Both the position numbers and the translations under genes were made by a program. Below the pieces are notes generated by a model. That model ran no database searches. It was not told the DNA's origin and saw only the letters and a program-made list of their open reading frames with translations. 64,000 nucleotides of DNA, taken from contig NZ_CP040908.1 of the NCBI RefSeq assembly GCF_013488205.1, positions 186,001-250,000 on the forward strand, written 5' to 3'. The stretch comes from Empedobacter falsenii. GTDB lineage: Bacteria; Bacteroidota; Bacteroidia; Flavobacteriales; Weeksellaceae. Positions 34,094 through 44,250 of the stretch are shown here, piece by piece. The first letter of the stretch is position 1. Each line of letters begins with the position of its first letter.

Positions 34094-35143
34094 ATGAATT
34101 TTAAAAAATCAGTCAATCATTTTCGTCGTACAATTATGCGTCGATTAACAGGAGGAATAGGTGATGGTAATTTGCCAAAGATAGACAAAGAAAAACCTCT
34201 TGAACTTAATAGAGTACTGATAAACAGACCCAATCAACGTCTGGGAAATATTCTATTGATTACACCTTTGATTCAGGAAATTATCCGATATAATCCTGGT
34301 GTTAAAATTGACTTATTTGTAAAAGGTAAGGTTGCTCCGATTATTTTTGAGAACTATCCTCAAGTTGATCAAATTATTGAATTACCTAAAAAACCTTTCA
34401 AAGAATTGATTCAATACGCTAAAGTTTGGCTAAAAATCAAAAAAAAGAATTACGATTTAGTCATTAATGTTGATAAAAATTCATCTTCAGGACGACTTTC
34501 AACTTCTTTTGCGAATTCTAAGTATAAAATTTTTGGAAATGAATTTGAAATGAATTCGAATCAAGAAATTCATATTCATCAAGCGCAATATCCAGTTTAT
34601 GTGTTTAGAAAATTCTTAGAATTATTTAAAAATAAAGAAGGAAATTTAGATAATCCAACTCTAAATATTCAGTTAACAGAGCAAGAGTCTACAAAAGGAA
34701 TAGAAATGTTAAATGAATTGATTCAAGATCCTTCAAAGAGAACGTTGGCGTTTTTTACGTATGCAACAGGTGTAAAATGTTATGATGAGGAATGGTGGAT
34801 AGAATTTTATAATTTATTTTATCCAAAATATTCGCAAGAATATAATTTAATTGAAATTTTACCTGTCGAAAATATTTCGATGCTAAATCATAGATTGCCT
34901 ACTTATTACAGTAAAGATGTGAGAGAAATTGCAGCTGTGATGAAAAGTTGCGAATTTGTGATTGCAGCCGATTCTGGTATGATGCATTTGAGTTGTGCAG
35001 CGCCTACAAAAACAATTGGTTTGTTTAAAGATCAAAGCTTCTTAGAGCGTTATAAACCTTATGGAATAGGAAATGCTGTAGTCTTGATTAATAATGAAGA
35101 TAAGGGTATTCTTGTTCAAGAAATGGATAAATTATTGGTTTAA
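34094..35143 (+). CDS. Glycosyltransferase family 9 (heptosyltransferase-like)
   Basis: 349 residues, cytoplasmic or membrane-associated GT-B enzyme. RPNQRLGNILLITPLIQEI is the N-terminal GT9 signature, with the catalytic Asp/Glu region following; ADSGMMHLSCAAPTKTIGLF near the C-terminus is the nucleotide-sugar site typical of ADP-heptose:LPS heptosyltransferases. Likely adds a sugar to the LPS core or another envelope glycan. First gene of an envelope glycosylation block, but 126 bases separate it from the next, which has its own -7 box. Confidence 0.85.
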   Translation: MNFKKSVNHFRRTIMRRLTGGIGDGNLPKIDKEKPLELNRVLINRPNQRLGNILLITPLIQEIIRYNPGVKIDLFVKGKVAPIIFENYPQVDQIIELPKKPFKELIQYAKVWLKIKKKNYDLVINVDKNSSSGRLSTSFANSKYKIFGNEFEMNSNQEIHIHQAQYPVYVFRKFLELFKNKEGNLDNPTLNIQLTEQESTKGIEMLNELIQDPSKRTLAFFTYATGVKCYDEEWWIEFYNLFYPKYSQEYNLIEILPVENISMLNHRLPTYYSKDVREIAAVMKSCEFVIAADSGMMHLSCAAPTKTIGLFKDQSFLERYKPYGIGNAVVLINNEDKGILVQEMDKLLV

Positions 35144-35269
35144 AAAAAAACTGTTTTTTATCATCAAACAAAGTTCGTTTCGATTTGATATGAAATAAAT
35201 TAGCTTCAACAAAAATATTTTAATTTCGTTTGATTATTTCATAGCTTTGTCCTCTGAAATAATTTAAAA

Positions 35270-35983
35270 ATGTCAACAGAGTTTACAATTATCATCCCAA
35301 TTTATAATGAGGAAGATAACTTGATAAGATTGGAAGAAACAATGAATCAATATCTGTCAAAGTCAATAAAACGGACTGAAATTTTATTGATTAATGATGG
35401 TTCTAAAGACAAAAGTTTGGCTCTTATCAAAGAGATTTGTAATAGAAATCAAGCTTTTCATTATATTTCTTTTGACAAAAATTATGGTTTATCTGCAGCT
35501 ATAAAAGCTGGTTTTGATACAGTGGAATCAAAATGGGTTGGTTATATCGATGCGGATTTACAGACTGATCCAGAAGATTTCAATAAATTATTAGCGTTAG
35601 CAGATCAATATGATTTGGTGACTGGAGTTCGTGCAGATCGCAAAGATTCTTTCGTGAAAAACATGTCATCTAAAATTGCCAATTCTATTCGTAGAGCATT
35701 TACCAATGATGGAATGGATGATACGGGTTGTCCATTAAAAGTTATAGATGCTGAAAAAGCGAAAAAAATTCCGATGTTCAAAGGATTGCACCGTTTTTTA
35801 CCAGCTATGATTTTATTACAAAATGGAACGGTTACTCAAGTTCCTGTCAAGCATTTTCCTCGTATTGCAGGCGAATCAAAATTCAATTTATGGAACCGTT
35901 TATTAGGACCGTTAATGGATTGTTTTGCATTTGTTTGGATGAAGAAAAAATACATCAATTATAAAATTCAAGAAAGAGCGTAA
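35270..35983 (+). CDS. Family 2 glycosyltransferase, DPM1/ArnC-like
   Basis: 237 residues, GT-A fold. IIIPIYNEEDNLIRLEE at the start, LLINDGSKDKSL, the metal motif in YIDADLQTDPEDF and PRIAGESKFN, all hallmarks of polyprenyl-phosphate sugar synthases. It lacks the C-terminal membrane helices of ArnC, so it is the short soluble type. Expected product: a polyprenyl-phosphate-linked sugar for the GT39 enzyme two genes downstream. A TAGCTTTG -7 box (35242-35249) precedes it. Its last base is the first base of the next gene's ATG. Confidence 0.88.
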   Translation: MSTEFTIIIPIYNEEDNLIRLEETMNQYLSKSIKRTEILLINDGSKDKSLALIKEICNRNQAFHYISFDKNYGLSAAIKAGFDTVESKWVGYIDADLQTDPEDFNKLLALADQYDLVTGVRADRKDSFVKNMSSKIANSIRRAFTNDGMDDTGCPLKVIDAEKAKKIPMFKGLHRFLPAMILLQNGTVTQVPVKHFPRIAGESKFNLWNRLLGPLMDCFAFVWMKKKYINYKIQERA

Positions 35984-36618
35984 TGCCAAATTGGGTTATC
36001 ATCAGTATTGGTTTTCTTGCACAAGCACTTTTTTCGAGTCGTCTTATTTTACAATGGATTGTTTCCGAAAAGAATAAGAAAGTTCTTACACCAAAATTAT
36101 TTTGGGAAGTTAGCTTGTTTGCCTCTGTTTTGCTATTTTTATATGGTTATTTACGTCATGATTTTTCGATTATGTTGGGACAAACATTGACGTATTATAT
36201 CTATATAAGAAATATTCAACTTCAAAATCATTGGAAAGAATTTCCGAAAATAGTACGCATTTTCTTGTATATTTTTCCTGCATTAATTGTTTTATATGGT
36301 TTCAATAACGGAATTTTTGATGTAGATTTATTATTCAAAAACGAAAAAATTCCGATGTGGCTTTTATCTTTAGGAGTCGTATCTCAGGTACTTTTCACAT
36401 TTCGTTTCGTCTATCAATGGATTTATTCCGAACGAAAACACGAATCGCAATTACCAATGGGATTTTGGGCCATTAGTTTAACAGGATCATTGTTGATTTT
36501 AACTTACGCGATTATTCGAAAAGATCCCGTCTTATTTGTTGGTCATTTTATGGGATTTATCGTTTATGCTCGAAATATATTAATCAAACGAAAAGAAAAA
36601 AATGGTTCAGTGGATTAA
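35983..36618 (+). CDS. Double LAB-N-domain membrane protein
   Basis: 211 residues with about six membrane helices. Two copies of the lipid-A-disaccharide-synthase N-terminal (LAB_N) domain are visible: QALFSSRLILQWIVSEKNKK...FWEVSLFASVLLFLYGYLRHD in the first half and QVLFTFRFVYQWIYSERKHE...FWAISLTGSLLILTYAIIRKDP in the second. LAB_N proteins occur with ArnC/ArnT-type genes and are thought to help lipid-linked sugar handling. The start overlaps the GT2 stop by one base and the end overlaps the GT39 start by 17 bases, so the three form one coupled unit. Confidence 0.85.
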   Translation: MPNWVIISIGFLAQALFSSRLILQWIVSEKNKKVLTPKLFWEVSLFASVLLFLYGYLRHDFSIMLGQTLTYYIYIRNIQLQNHWKEFPKIVRIFLYIFPALIVLYGFNNGIFDVDLLFKNEKIPMWLLSLGVVSQVLFTFRFVYQWIYSERKHESQLPMGFWAISLTGSLLILTYAIIRKDPVLFVGHFMGFIVYARNILIKRKEKNGSVD

Positions 36619-38233
36619 GCAAAATTCAGTTTTATTTTTAATCATCGTAACAATTTTGATGTTGTTTGTCAATCTTGGCGTTTTACAAACGAACATTATG
36701 GAAGCTCGAAACATTATTTCGGCGCGAGAAATGGTACACGATGGAAACTGGATTTTTACTACGCTTAACGGCTTGCCTCGCTATGAAAAGCCACCTTTAC
36801 CAACTTGGATTACCGCTGCTTTTGGAAGTGTTTTTGGTTTCGAAAACTTTTTTTGGTTACGCATTCCAGTTGTTCTAATTACCATTTTATTGGTCGTTTG
36901 GTTCTATAAAACATTAACGCATTTCGATTTAACAAAACAACAAGTTGTTAATTCTTCATTGGTTTTAATTACTTCATTTTACGTGTTTTTCTCTGGAAGA
37001 GACAACAATTGGGACATGTACACGCATAGTTTTGTGATGGGAGCGATATTGTTTTTAGTGAAAGAATTTCAATCATCAAAATTTAATTTTTTCAACTTTA
37101 TTGCTGCATTTTTCTTGTTAGGATGTTCGATAATGAGCAAAGGTCCAGTTTCGTTGTATGCGTTATTTTTACCGTTTTTAATTGCTTATTTTATTGTTTA
37201 TAGATACAAATTAGGAAGAAATTTAGGAATCACAATTTTAACGATAATATTAGGTTGCGTTGTAGGATTTGCATGGATGATGTATGTCAAATACTTTGAT
37301 GCAGAACATTTTTTAGCAGCTTCTCAAAAAGAAGTAAACAATTGGCACAGTTACAACACTCGCCCAATTTATTATTATTGGAGTTTCTTTACGCAATCGG
37401 GTTTATGGACAATTCCAGCTTTGGTTAGCTTGATTTATCCTTATCTAAAAAATAAAGTTGCAAACAAAAAAGCTTATCAATTTGCTTGGTTATGGACAAT
37501 TTTATCGGTGGTTTTATTATCTGTAATTCCAGAAAAAAAATCAAGATATTTATTACCAGTTTTAATTCCATTAGCGATGAATATTGGCTTTTACATCGAA
37601 TATTTACGATTAGAATTCAAAAATTTATCAAATAAAACCGAACGATATTTTACCAATTTTACGTTTGGTTTATACGGAATAATAGGAATTGCGATTTCAG
37701 TTGGTGTTTTTATTTATACAAAAGATCGTTTGTCAGAATTTTTAGTTTGGTCGATTCCTTTTGCTATTGTTGGATTCATTTTAGGAATCTCAATTTTTAA
37801 AGGATTAAAGATAAAATCATTTGAACAGATATTTTACTCAACTATTTTATTGATGTGCTCGGTTGTTGCATTTGGATTTCCACTTTCTAAATTAACTTTT
37901 TCCGAAGAGTTGTATTCTTCTGCTAAAAATCTAAAGAAATTAGAACAACAAAATCAAATTAAAACATACGAATGGCAAAGTTTTGTTCCAGAAATAGTGT
38001 TGAATTATGGGACTTCAATTCCTGCAATTAACGATGGAAAGAAAACTATTTTCCCGAAAGAAGAGAAGTTTGGAATGTTAGCAAGTCCGTCAGATTCTAC
38101 TTTTTTTGCGGATCATTTCAATAATTATTCAATCAAAAAAATTGGTGTGGTCGATTTGAATCATTCTTCAAAAGATCAAAAAAATTATAACGATCGTATT
38201 CAAAGAAACTATTATTTGATTCAAAAAAAGTGA
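36602..38233 (+). CDS. Family 39 glycosyltransferase, ArnT-like
   Basis: 543 residues, GT-C membrane enzyme with roughly a dozen helices and a periplasmic C-terminal part. NIMEARNIISAREMVHDGNW and PRYEKPPLPTW are the classic ArnT/PMT motifs; the Glu of MEARN plays the catalytic Asp/Glu role. It should transfer a sugar from polyprenyl phosphate to lipid A or another envelope acceptor. The partner GT2 makes the donor. Aminoarabinose itself is not implied, because none of the other arn genes are here. Confidence 0.88.
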   Translation: MVQWIKQNSVLFLIIVTILMLFVNLGVLQTNIMEARNIISAREMVHDGNWIFTTLNGLPRYEKPPLPTWITAAFGSVFGFENFFWLRIPVVLITILLVVWFYKTLTHFDLTKQQVVNSSLVLITSFYVFFSGRDNNWDMYTHSFVMGAILFLVKEFQSSKFNFFNFIAAFFLLGCSIMSKGPVSLYALFLPFLIAYFIVYRYKLGRNLGITILTIILGCVVGFAWMMYVKYFDAEHFLAASQKEVNNWHSYNTRPIYYYWSFFTQSGLWTIPALVSLIYPYLKNKVANKKAYQFAWLWTILSVVLLSVIPEKKSRYLLPVLIPLAMNIGFYIEYLRLEFKNLSNKTERYFTNFTFGLYGIIGIAISVGVFIYTKDRLSEFLVWSIPFAIVGFILGISIFKGLKIKSFEQIFYSTILLMCSVVAFGFPLSKLTFSEELYSSAKNLKKLEQQNQIKTYEWQSFVPEIVLNYGTSIPAINDGKKTIFPKEEKFGMLASPSDSTFFADHFNNYSIKKIGVVDLNHSSKDQKNYNDRIQRNYYLIQKK

Positions 38234-38287
38234 TTAAATTTCGAGTAAAATTTTTAGCTTAAATTTTCGTTATTCTAATAAAATCTT

Positions 38288-41200
38288 TTGCAGTTTCGGA
38301 TTCTATTTTTTCTATGTTTTTGGTTAGTGAGCAGTTTTGTTTTTGCTCAACATTTTGGGTGGAAAAATCCTAATTTTAAACAAGATTCTGTTCAACTTTC
38401 TGATACGATAAAACTGCAAAATAAAGGAATTTTATCCGAAAAATTTCAAATTTTAGATTCAACAGGAAATCCAATTTTAAAAGAATTTTATACGATAAAT
38501 TTCGAACGAAACGAAGTTTATTTCAATTCATCAATCGCCAAACAAATGGTGAAAATTCAGTATTTCGTTAATCCAAAATTAGCCGAATCTGTTTTTTATG
38601 CTAAAAATCCGAACATTATTGTCAACGATGCGAAACCAGTTGATATTTTTCATCAAATAGAACCGAATTCTAAACAAGCGAACAAAGATGTTTTTGATGG
38701 TTTGAATAGCAAAGGTTCGATGGTTCGTGGAATTCGTTTTGGAAATAATCAAAGTGCGTCTGTGCAATCTTCTTTGGATTTGGAATTGTCTGGAAAATTA
38801 TCGGACGATATTACAGTAAATGCAGCAATTGCGGATAATAATGTGCCAATAGAATCGGATGGATACACGCAAAATTTGCAAGAATTTGACAAAGTTTACA
38901 TTGAATTAGCGAGTAAAAACTCAAAAATTCGAGCTGGTCATATTGATATTAATACGAATCAAGAACGAGATTTTTTCAATCCATTCAATCAAAAAGTAAC
39001 AGGTTTACAATTATCAACTCAGTTGAAAGGCGAAAAATCGTCTACCAATATTTTTGCTTCGGGAAGTATTACACGAGGCGAATTTATGCGCGTTAATTTT
39101 GTTGGACAAGACGGAAATCAAGGTCCTTACAGGCTTTCTGGAAAAAATAACGAATTGTATGTGATTATTATTTCGGGAAGTGAAAAGGTTTATATAGATG
39201 GTGTTTTGTTAGAGCGTGGCGAGCAAAATGATTATGTGATTAATTACAATACGGGCGAAATTTCTTTTACTTCCAACCGATTGATTACGGCTAATACACG
39301 CATTAACGTGGAGTATTTGTACAATTCTCGAAATTATTCGCAAGTTTTACTTTATGGCGGCGCGGAATATGAATCGGAACGATTGAAATTGTCAGGTTTT
39401 TTCTTTTCTCAAGGAGATTCGAAAAATAATTCACTTGGAAATGATTTGACAGATACTGAAAAGCAAATTTTAGCAAATGCAGGAAATGATCCAGATAAAA
39501 TGTACACCGTTTCTGCTGAAAAAACGACTTATGATTCGAATAAAATTTTGTATCGAAAAGTAAATCAAAATGGGTTAGATATTTTCGAATATTCGACAGA
39601 TCCAAATGATGAATTGTATCAAGTGGCTTTCACGTATGTTGGTGCGAATCAAGGAAATTATCGACAAATAAATGCGAATCAGAATGGAAAAGTTTTTCAA
39701 TATAACGAAGCAATTGCTGGCGTTTTACAAGGTGATTATGAGCCAATAAAGCAATTAATTTCGCCTAAAAAACTGCAGATTTATACGTTGAATGGTCAAT
39801 ATCAATTGAAAAATAATGGACATGTTGGTTTTAATTTAGGTTTGAGTAATTATGATCAAAATTTATTTTCTTCGATTGATGATCAAAACAATTCTGGTTT
39901 AGCAACTCGTGTTTATGGTGAAAAAACATTTTCTTTCAAAAATTGGAAAATTACACCTTATGCAGAATGGAATTTTATCAACAAAAATTATAAAAGTGCC
40001 GAGCGTTTACGAGCTGTTGAATTTGCTCGAGATTTTAATTTAGATCAAGAATTAAGTGGTGTTAATCAGAATTTTATCACAGCGAAAATTAATTCATCTT
40101 GGAAAGAAAAATTTAATGCGCAATATAAATTCGATTATCTTGAAAATACTGGTTTGTACAAAGGTTTGAGAAATCAACTTGATGCCAATTACAAAACTGA
40201 AAAAGATGAAATCGTTGCGCAAGCAAATATTTTATCAACAAAAGCAACGCCTCAAAATACCAATTTCGCGCGTTATATGATAGATGGAAAACGAAAAATT
40301 GGAAATAAATTTTGGGTTGGAGCGAGAGTTTGGGGTGAAAATAATGACATGGATGATTTGACAAAAAATCAAAAATCTGATTTGAGTTTTAAATGGAATG
40401 AATTTCAGTTGAAAGGAGGTTTTGTAGATTCGCTTGGACATAAAATTGATTTGACGGTTTATCAACGTCAAGACGATTCGGTTCGTTTAGGAACTTGGCA
40501 AAATATTCAACAAAGTAAAGGTGCTATTTTTAATTCAACTTTAATTCAAAAACAAAATCATCAATTAAGTTTAAATTTCCATTATAGACGAGTTAATTAT
40601 CAATTTTTAGATGCGCCGAACGAAGATTTTATGACAGGAAGCGTGAAGTGGTACAAAGCTTTTTTCAATCAAGGTTTACAGTTAAATGTAGATTATGAAG
40701 TTGGAAGTGGAGTAGAGCCGCAGCGTGAATTTCAGTACGTAAAAGTTTCGGATGGAATGGGAATTTACAAATGGACAGATTATAACGGTGATGGAATTGA
40801 GCAAATTGATGAGTTTGAAGTGGCAGAATTTATTGATCAGGCAAATTATATTCGCGTTTATACGAACACAATCGAGTATTTGAAAACGAATAAAAATCAA
40901 TTCAATTTTACGTTGCGTTTTCGTCCAAAACAAGTTTTCAATACCGAAAATGAATTTTGGAATCGTTGGATGTTTCAACAAAATATCTCGGCAAGTAATT
41001 CGTTGCGAAAGGAGGGAACGACCTTGGAATGGAATCCTTTTACGAATTCGGCTCAAATTTTAGGCAAAACAAGAAGTATTCGTTCGTCGATTTTCTTTAA
41101 TCAAGGGACACAATATAAATGGTCGTCGAATTTTATTTACAATCAACAACAATCCAAAACGTATGTTTACACAGGTTCTGAATACCGTGATTCGGACAGT

Positions 41201-41710
41201 TATTTGTTGCAAACGCGTTACAAAATTTTGCAAGATTTAATCGTAAGTTTCGATACCGAATATATGGTGATTAACAGCGATTCTGAATTATTTTTGAGTA
41301 GAAGATACAAGTTAAATAATCTTCGTTTATCACCAAAAATCACTTATCAAACAGAAAAAAATCTTGTTGCGTCATTGTTTTATAATTATCAAAATAAGAA
41401 GAATGTTTCGGGTGAAGAGCAATTAAATCAGTCGGATTTAGGAACAGAAATTCAATGGAATAGTTCGGATAAAATGAGTTTGTTGGGAAGTTTTAGTTTT
41501 ATCAACAATAAATTTATTGGAAATCAAGAATCTGTTGTTGGAAACCAAATGATGGAAGGTTTGCGCGCTGGAAATAATTTTGTTTGGCAGTTGCAAATTC
41601 AACGACAAATCACAAGTTTTTTGCAATTGAATATTTCATATGATGGACGAAAAACCGAAGAAAATAAACCAATACATACGGGAAGTGTACAAGTGCAAGC
41701 GAGGTTTTAA
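38288..41710 (+). CDS. Large outer-membrane beta-barrel protein
   Basis: 1140 residues. Signal peptide (QFRILFFLCFWLVSSFVFAQ). The start is a TTG at 38288: a stop codon lies three codons upstream and no ATG precedes the signal peptide. The N-terminal third has GSMVRGIRFGNNQSASVQSS, LSGKLSDDITVNAAIADNN and QEFDKVYIEL, a pattern I associate with SprA-like and other large Bacteroidota barrel proteins. The remainder is strand after strand of alternating residues ending in QARF with C-terminal Phe. Function unknown; export or gliding-related roles are only guesses. It follows the GT39 gene by 54 bases and may belong to that unit. Confidence 0.75.
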   Translation: MQFRILFFLCFWLVSSFVFAQHFGWKNPNFKQDSVQLSDTIKLQNKGILSEKFQILDSTGNPILKEFYTINFERNEVYFNSSIAKQMVKIQYFVNPKLAESVFYAKNPNIIVNDAKPVDIFHQIEPNSKQANKDVFDGLNSKGSMVRGIRFGNNQSASVQSSLDLELSGKLSDDITVNAAIADNNVPIESDGYTQNLQEFDKVYIELASKNSKIRAGHIDINTNQERDFFNPFNQKVTGLQLSTQLKGEKSSTNIFASGSITRGEFMRVNFVGQDGNQGPYRLSGKNNELYVIIISGSEKVYIDGVLLERGEQNDYVINYNTGEISFTSNRLITANTRINVEYLYNSRNYSQVLLYGGAEYESERLKLSGFFFSQGDSKNNSLGNDLTDTEKQILANAGNDPDKMYTVSAEKTTYDSNKILYRKVNQNGLDIFEYSTDPNDELYQVAFTYVGANQGNYRQINANQNGKVFQYNEAIAGVLQGDYEPIKQLISPKKLQIYTLNGQYQLKNNGHVGFNLGLSNYDQNLFSSIDDQNNSGLATRVYGEKTFSFKNWKITPYAEWNFINKNYKSAERLRAVEFARDFNLDQELSGVNQNFITAKINSSWKEKFNAQYKFDYLENTGLYKGLRNQLDANYKTEKDEIVAQANILSTKATPQNTNFARYMIDGKRKIGNKFWVGARVWGENNDMDDLTKNQKSDLSFKWNEFQLKGGFVDSLGHKIDLTVYQRQDDSVRLGTWQNIQQSKGAIFNSTLIQKQNHQLSLNFHYRRVNYQFLDAPNEDFMTGSVKWYKAFFNQGLQLNVDYEVGSGVEPQREFQYVKVSDGMGIYKWTDYNGDGIEQIDEFEVAEFIDQANYIRVYTNTIEYLKTNKNQFNFTLRFRPKQVFNTENEFWNRWMFQQNISASNSLRKEGTTLEWNPFTNSAQILGKTRSIRSSIFFNQGTQYKWSSNFIYNQQQSKTYVYTGSEYRDSDSYLLQTRYKILQDLIVSFDTEYMVINSDSELFLSRRYKLNNLRLSPKITYQTEKNLVASLFYNYQNKKNVSGEEQLNQSDLGTEIQWNSSDKMSLLGSFSFINNKFIGNQESVVGNQMMEGLRAGNNFVWQLQIQRQITSFLQLNISYDGRKTEENKPIHTGSVQVQARF

Positions 41711-41757
41711 AATAATAAAAGACGATTTTATAAAATCGTCTTTTATTATTTTTTTTA
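41708..41757. terminator. Long bidirectional terminator between two outer-membrane protein genes
   Basis: AAATAATAAAAGACGATTTT pairs with its full complement around a tiny loop and runs into T8. It includes the stop codons or their edges of both convergent genes. Confidence 0.9.
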
Positions 41758-44118
41758 CATTCTATTTACTTCATCTTGATTTCCAGTTTCGCGATTTTTT
41801 ACGGATAATTTATTACTTCCAAATTTATAATTCAATCCAATTCTTATGCTTTGAGTATCCCAAACATTCGCAAAAGTTTGTACGATTCCATTATTATTTT
41901 GCGATAAATATTCTTGCGCTTTGAAAATATCTGTTGCATTCAAACTCAATTCTAATTTTTTATCTAACATCAAATATTTGAACGAAAGATTGAAACGTGC
42001 ATAAGGTTTTAGTTTATAATTTTGGAAAGTTTCTCCAAAATTTTGAAAATAAATCAAATTAATAAACATTGTTTTTTGTTGATTAAGTGTAAAATCATTT
42101 GTCGAAAATAATGAACTCGACCAACCCTTGAATCGCTTAGAAGAAATTGCAACATTTGAGCTCGAATAAGAAACTTCAAAAGTAGTAACGCTTGACCACC
42201 ATTTTGTAGGATTTATAGTTATGTTTTGGCTCAAACCAAAGCTATCCGAATCTACAAAATTCATCCAAACAAAAGTATTATGTTTTGTGTTCTCATCAAT
42301 GATTGAAGCTTGATTGACACCATCTCTCAAACTTGAATAATAAAGTCGAGTATCAAACTTTTTGTAAGTAAAAGTAAGTTCTAAATTGTGTGTAAAAGCT
42401 GGTTTCAAGAAAGGATTTCCTTCGTTGTAAACATATTCGTTTTGTATCATTCGAAAAGGATTTAAACTTTCGTAATTTGGACGATTGATGCGACGCGAAT
42501 AATTAATTCCTAAACTTTTGTTTTTATCAAAAGTATGCAACAAATAAAATGACGGAAACAATTTGATATAATCTGTTTTGTTCGTTTGATTATTTTCTCT
42601 CGAAAAACCTTCTGTTTGTGTTGCTTCTAATCTCAAACCGGCTTGCATCTGCCATTTTTCTCCAAACTTTTTACTTCCGTTCAAATAAATTGCTTCGTTA
42701 TTTTCTTTGTATTTGAAAAGATTCGACAAATTTTTATCAAATGTATAGTTGTAATTTTCGTCTGCTTTATATGCTTCAACCAAATTATTTGATTTTGATT
42801 GCGAAAATTTAGCTCCGAAATTCCAATTGAAATTTGTTAAAGGAAGTTCTACATCAATTTTTGACGAAAAATTCTCAATACGATTGTTTAAATTACTTTT
42901 TCCACCAAAAAAAGAATCTTCTATTAACTGATTATTTTTGTAAGAATTGGTTGCATAAGTTCTATTCATTGGAGATGAATAATTGGCGTAATCGGCATCA
43001 AACGAAATCTTTTTACCTAATGAATCAAGTGCAAATTCTGAATAAAGATTGACCAAAGATTGATTTGTTTTACCATTTTCGAATGAATTTCCTTTATTTG
43101 TTTGATAAACTTCGTTTGCTAAATTCTTGAAAAACATTTCTTGTGGATTTTCTGAATTATATTTCGAATTGTTGAACGAAAATTTAGAGCCAATTGTCCA
43201 TTTATCGGTTAATTTATAATCAACAGAGAATCGTCCTCCAAGATATTTATTAATATAATCTGTGTAAGAAATGTTATGTCTGCGCGCATCGGAGAAAAAT
43301 AATTCGTTGTTCCATGTTCTTAGAAATCTTCTATCTCCAGCATTCAACGAAGTCTGAATTGTCCATTTATCTTTTTGTAAATTGTAAGCTGCATTGTAGC
43401 GTTCTGTGTTTCTTTTACTTCGCGTATATGATGCTCCAATAGTGGAATTCCAGCTATTATTTTTTATTTTTTTTGTTACAATATTTACAATTCCACTATT
43501 TCCTTCTGCCTCATATTTTGCAGGTGGAGTCGTAATGACTTCAATTTTTGAGATATCAGAAGCGCTCATACTTTCCAAATAATTAATCAAATCTGTTTGC
43601 GACATATAAGTTGGTTTGTCATCAATCAAAACCATTACAGAATTTTTTCCAGAAACCGCAATATTGTCATTTGTTACATTCAAACCAGGAGTGACGCGCA
43701 AAACATCCATTGCAGTTCCGCCAGCAGCTGAAGTAGAGTTTTCTACATTGAAAACAAACCGATCGATTTTTCGTTCCATGATTTTCTTTTCAGCTCCAAC
43801 GACAACTTCTTTCAAGTTTGTAGATGTTTTGATTTCAATCTTTCCTAAATCGATAGAATTATTCAATTGAATATCTTTCTGAAAAACAATTTCTTCAAAA
43901 TAGTTGATTTCAAATTTGTATGTATTTTTCTTTGCTTCAATAGCGAATTTCCCAAGTTCATCTGTTGTTAAATTGATGATTGTGTCTTGGTTAGATAAGA
44001 TAATGTCAACATAAGGAAGCGCTTTGTTTTGCTCCATAACCTCTCCTGTTAGTGTGTGATTTTGAGCAAATAGAAAACTTGAGCTAAATAAAATGATAAG
44101 TTGAATAAATGTTTTCAT
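41755..44118 (-). CDS. Outer-membrane beta-barrel protein, TonB-receptor-like
   Basis: 787 residues. Signal peptide MKTFIQLIILFSSSFLFAQ, then a CarboxypepD_reg-like domain (LTGEVMEQNKALPYVDI), a plug-like domain (LKEVVVGAEKKIMERKIDRFVFNVE, GTAMDVLRVTPGLNV, VMVLIDDKPTYM, VITTPPAKYEAEGNSGIVNIVTKK) and a C-terminal barrel with NYSRRINRPNYESLNPF. This is the OMP_b-brl_3 group, which looks like TonB receptors but often has no known substrate. No SusD-like partner is adjacent. Single gene on this strand, closed by the shared terminator. Confidence 0.88.
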   Translation of the reverse strand: MKTFIQLIILFSSSFLFAQNHTLTGEVMEQNKALPYVDIILSNQDTIINLTTDELGKFAIEAKKNTYKFEINYFEEIVFQKDIQLNNSIDLGKIEIKTSTNLKEVVVGAEKKIMERKIDRFVFNVENSTSAAGGTAMDVLRVTPGLNVTNDNIAVSGKNSVMVLIDDKPTYMSQTDLINYLESMSASDISKIEVITTPPAKYEAEGNSGIVNIVTKKIKNNSWNSTIGASYTRSKRNTERYNAAYNLQKDKWTIQTSLNAGDRRFLRTWNNELFFSDARRHNISYTDYINKYLGGRFSVDYKLTDKWTIGSKFSFNNSKYNSENPQEMFFKNLANEVYQTNKGNSFENGKTNQSLVNLYSEFALDSLGKKISFDADYANYSSPMNRTYATNSYKNNQLIEDSFFGGKSNLNNRIENFSSKIDVELPLTNFNWNFGAKFSQSKSNNLVEAYKADENYNYTFDKNLSNLFKYKENNEAIYLNGSKKFGEKWQMQAGLRLEATQTEGFSRENNQTNKTDYIKLFPSFYLLHTFDKNKSLGINYSRRINRPNYESLNPFRMIQNEYVYNEGNPFLKPAFTHNLELTFTYKKFDTRLYYSSLRDGVNQASIIDENTKHNTFVWMNFVDSDSFGLSQNITINPTKWWSSVTTFEVSYSSSNVAISSKRFKGWSSSLFSTNDFTLNQQKTMFINLIYFQNFGETFQNYKLKPYARFNLSFKYLMLDKKLELSLNATDIFKAQEYLSQNNNGIVQTFANVWDTQSIRIGLNYKFGSNKLSVKNRETGNQDEVNRM

Positions 44119-44210
44119 GTTGAATTAATTTTAAACAAATATTCTCCAAATCGATTCTTTTTGAACTTTAAAATCGACAAACCCTACTATATTATCGACG
44201 AATTTGATTA

Positions 44211-44250
44211 AACCAAAAAACCTCGAGAATCTCTCGAGGTTTTTTGGTTT
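44211..44250 (-). terminator. Terminator of the downstream MG2/plug paralogue
   Basis: AACCAAAAAACCTCGAGA pairs perfectly over 18 bp with TCTCGAGGTTTTTTGGTT. The stop codon of the gene starts inside the stem. The same 39-base hairpin recurs at 46683-46721. Confidence 0.9.
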
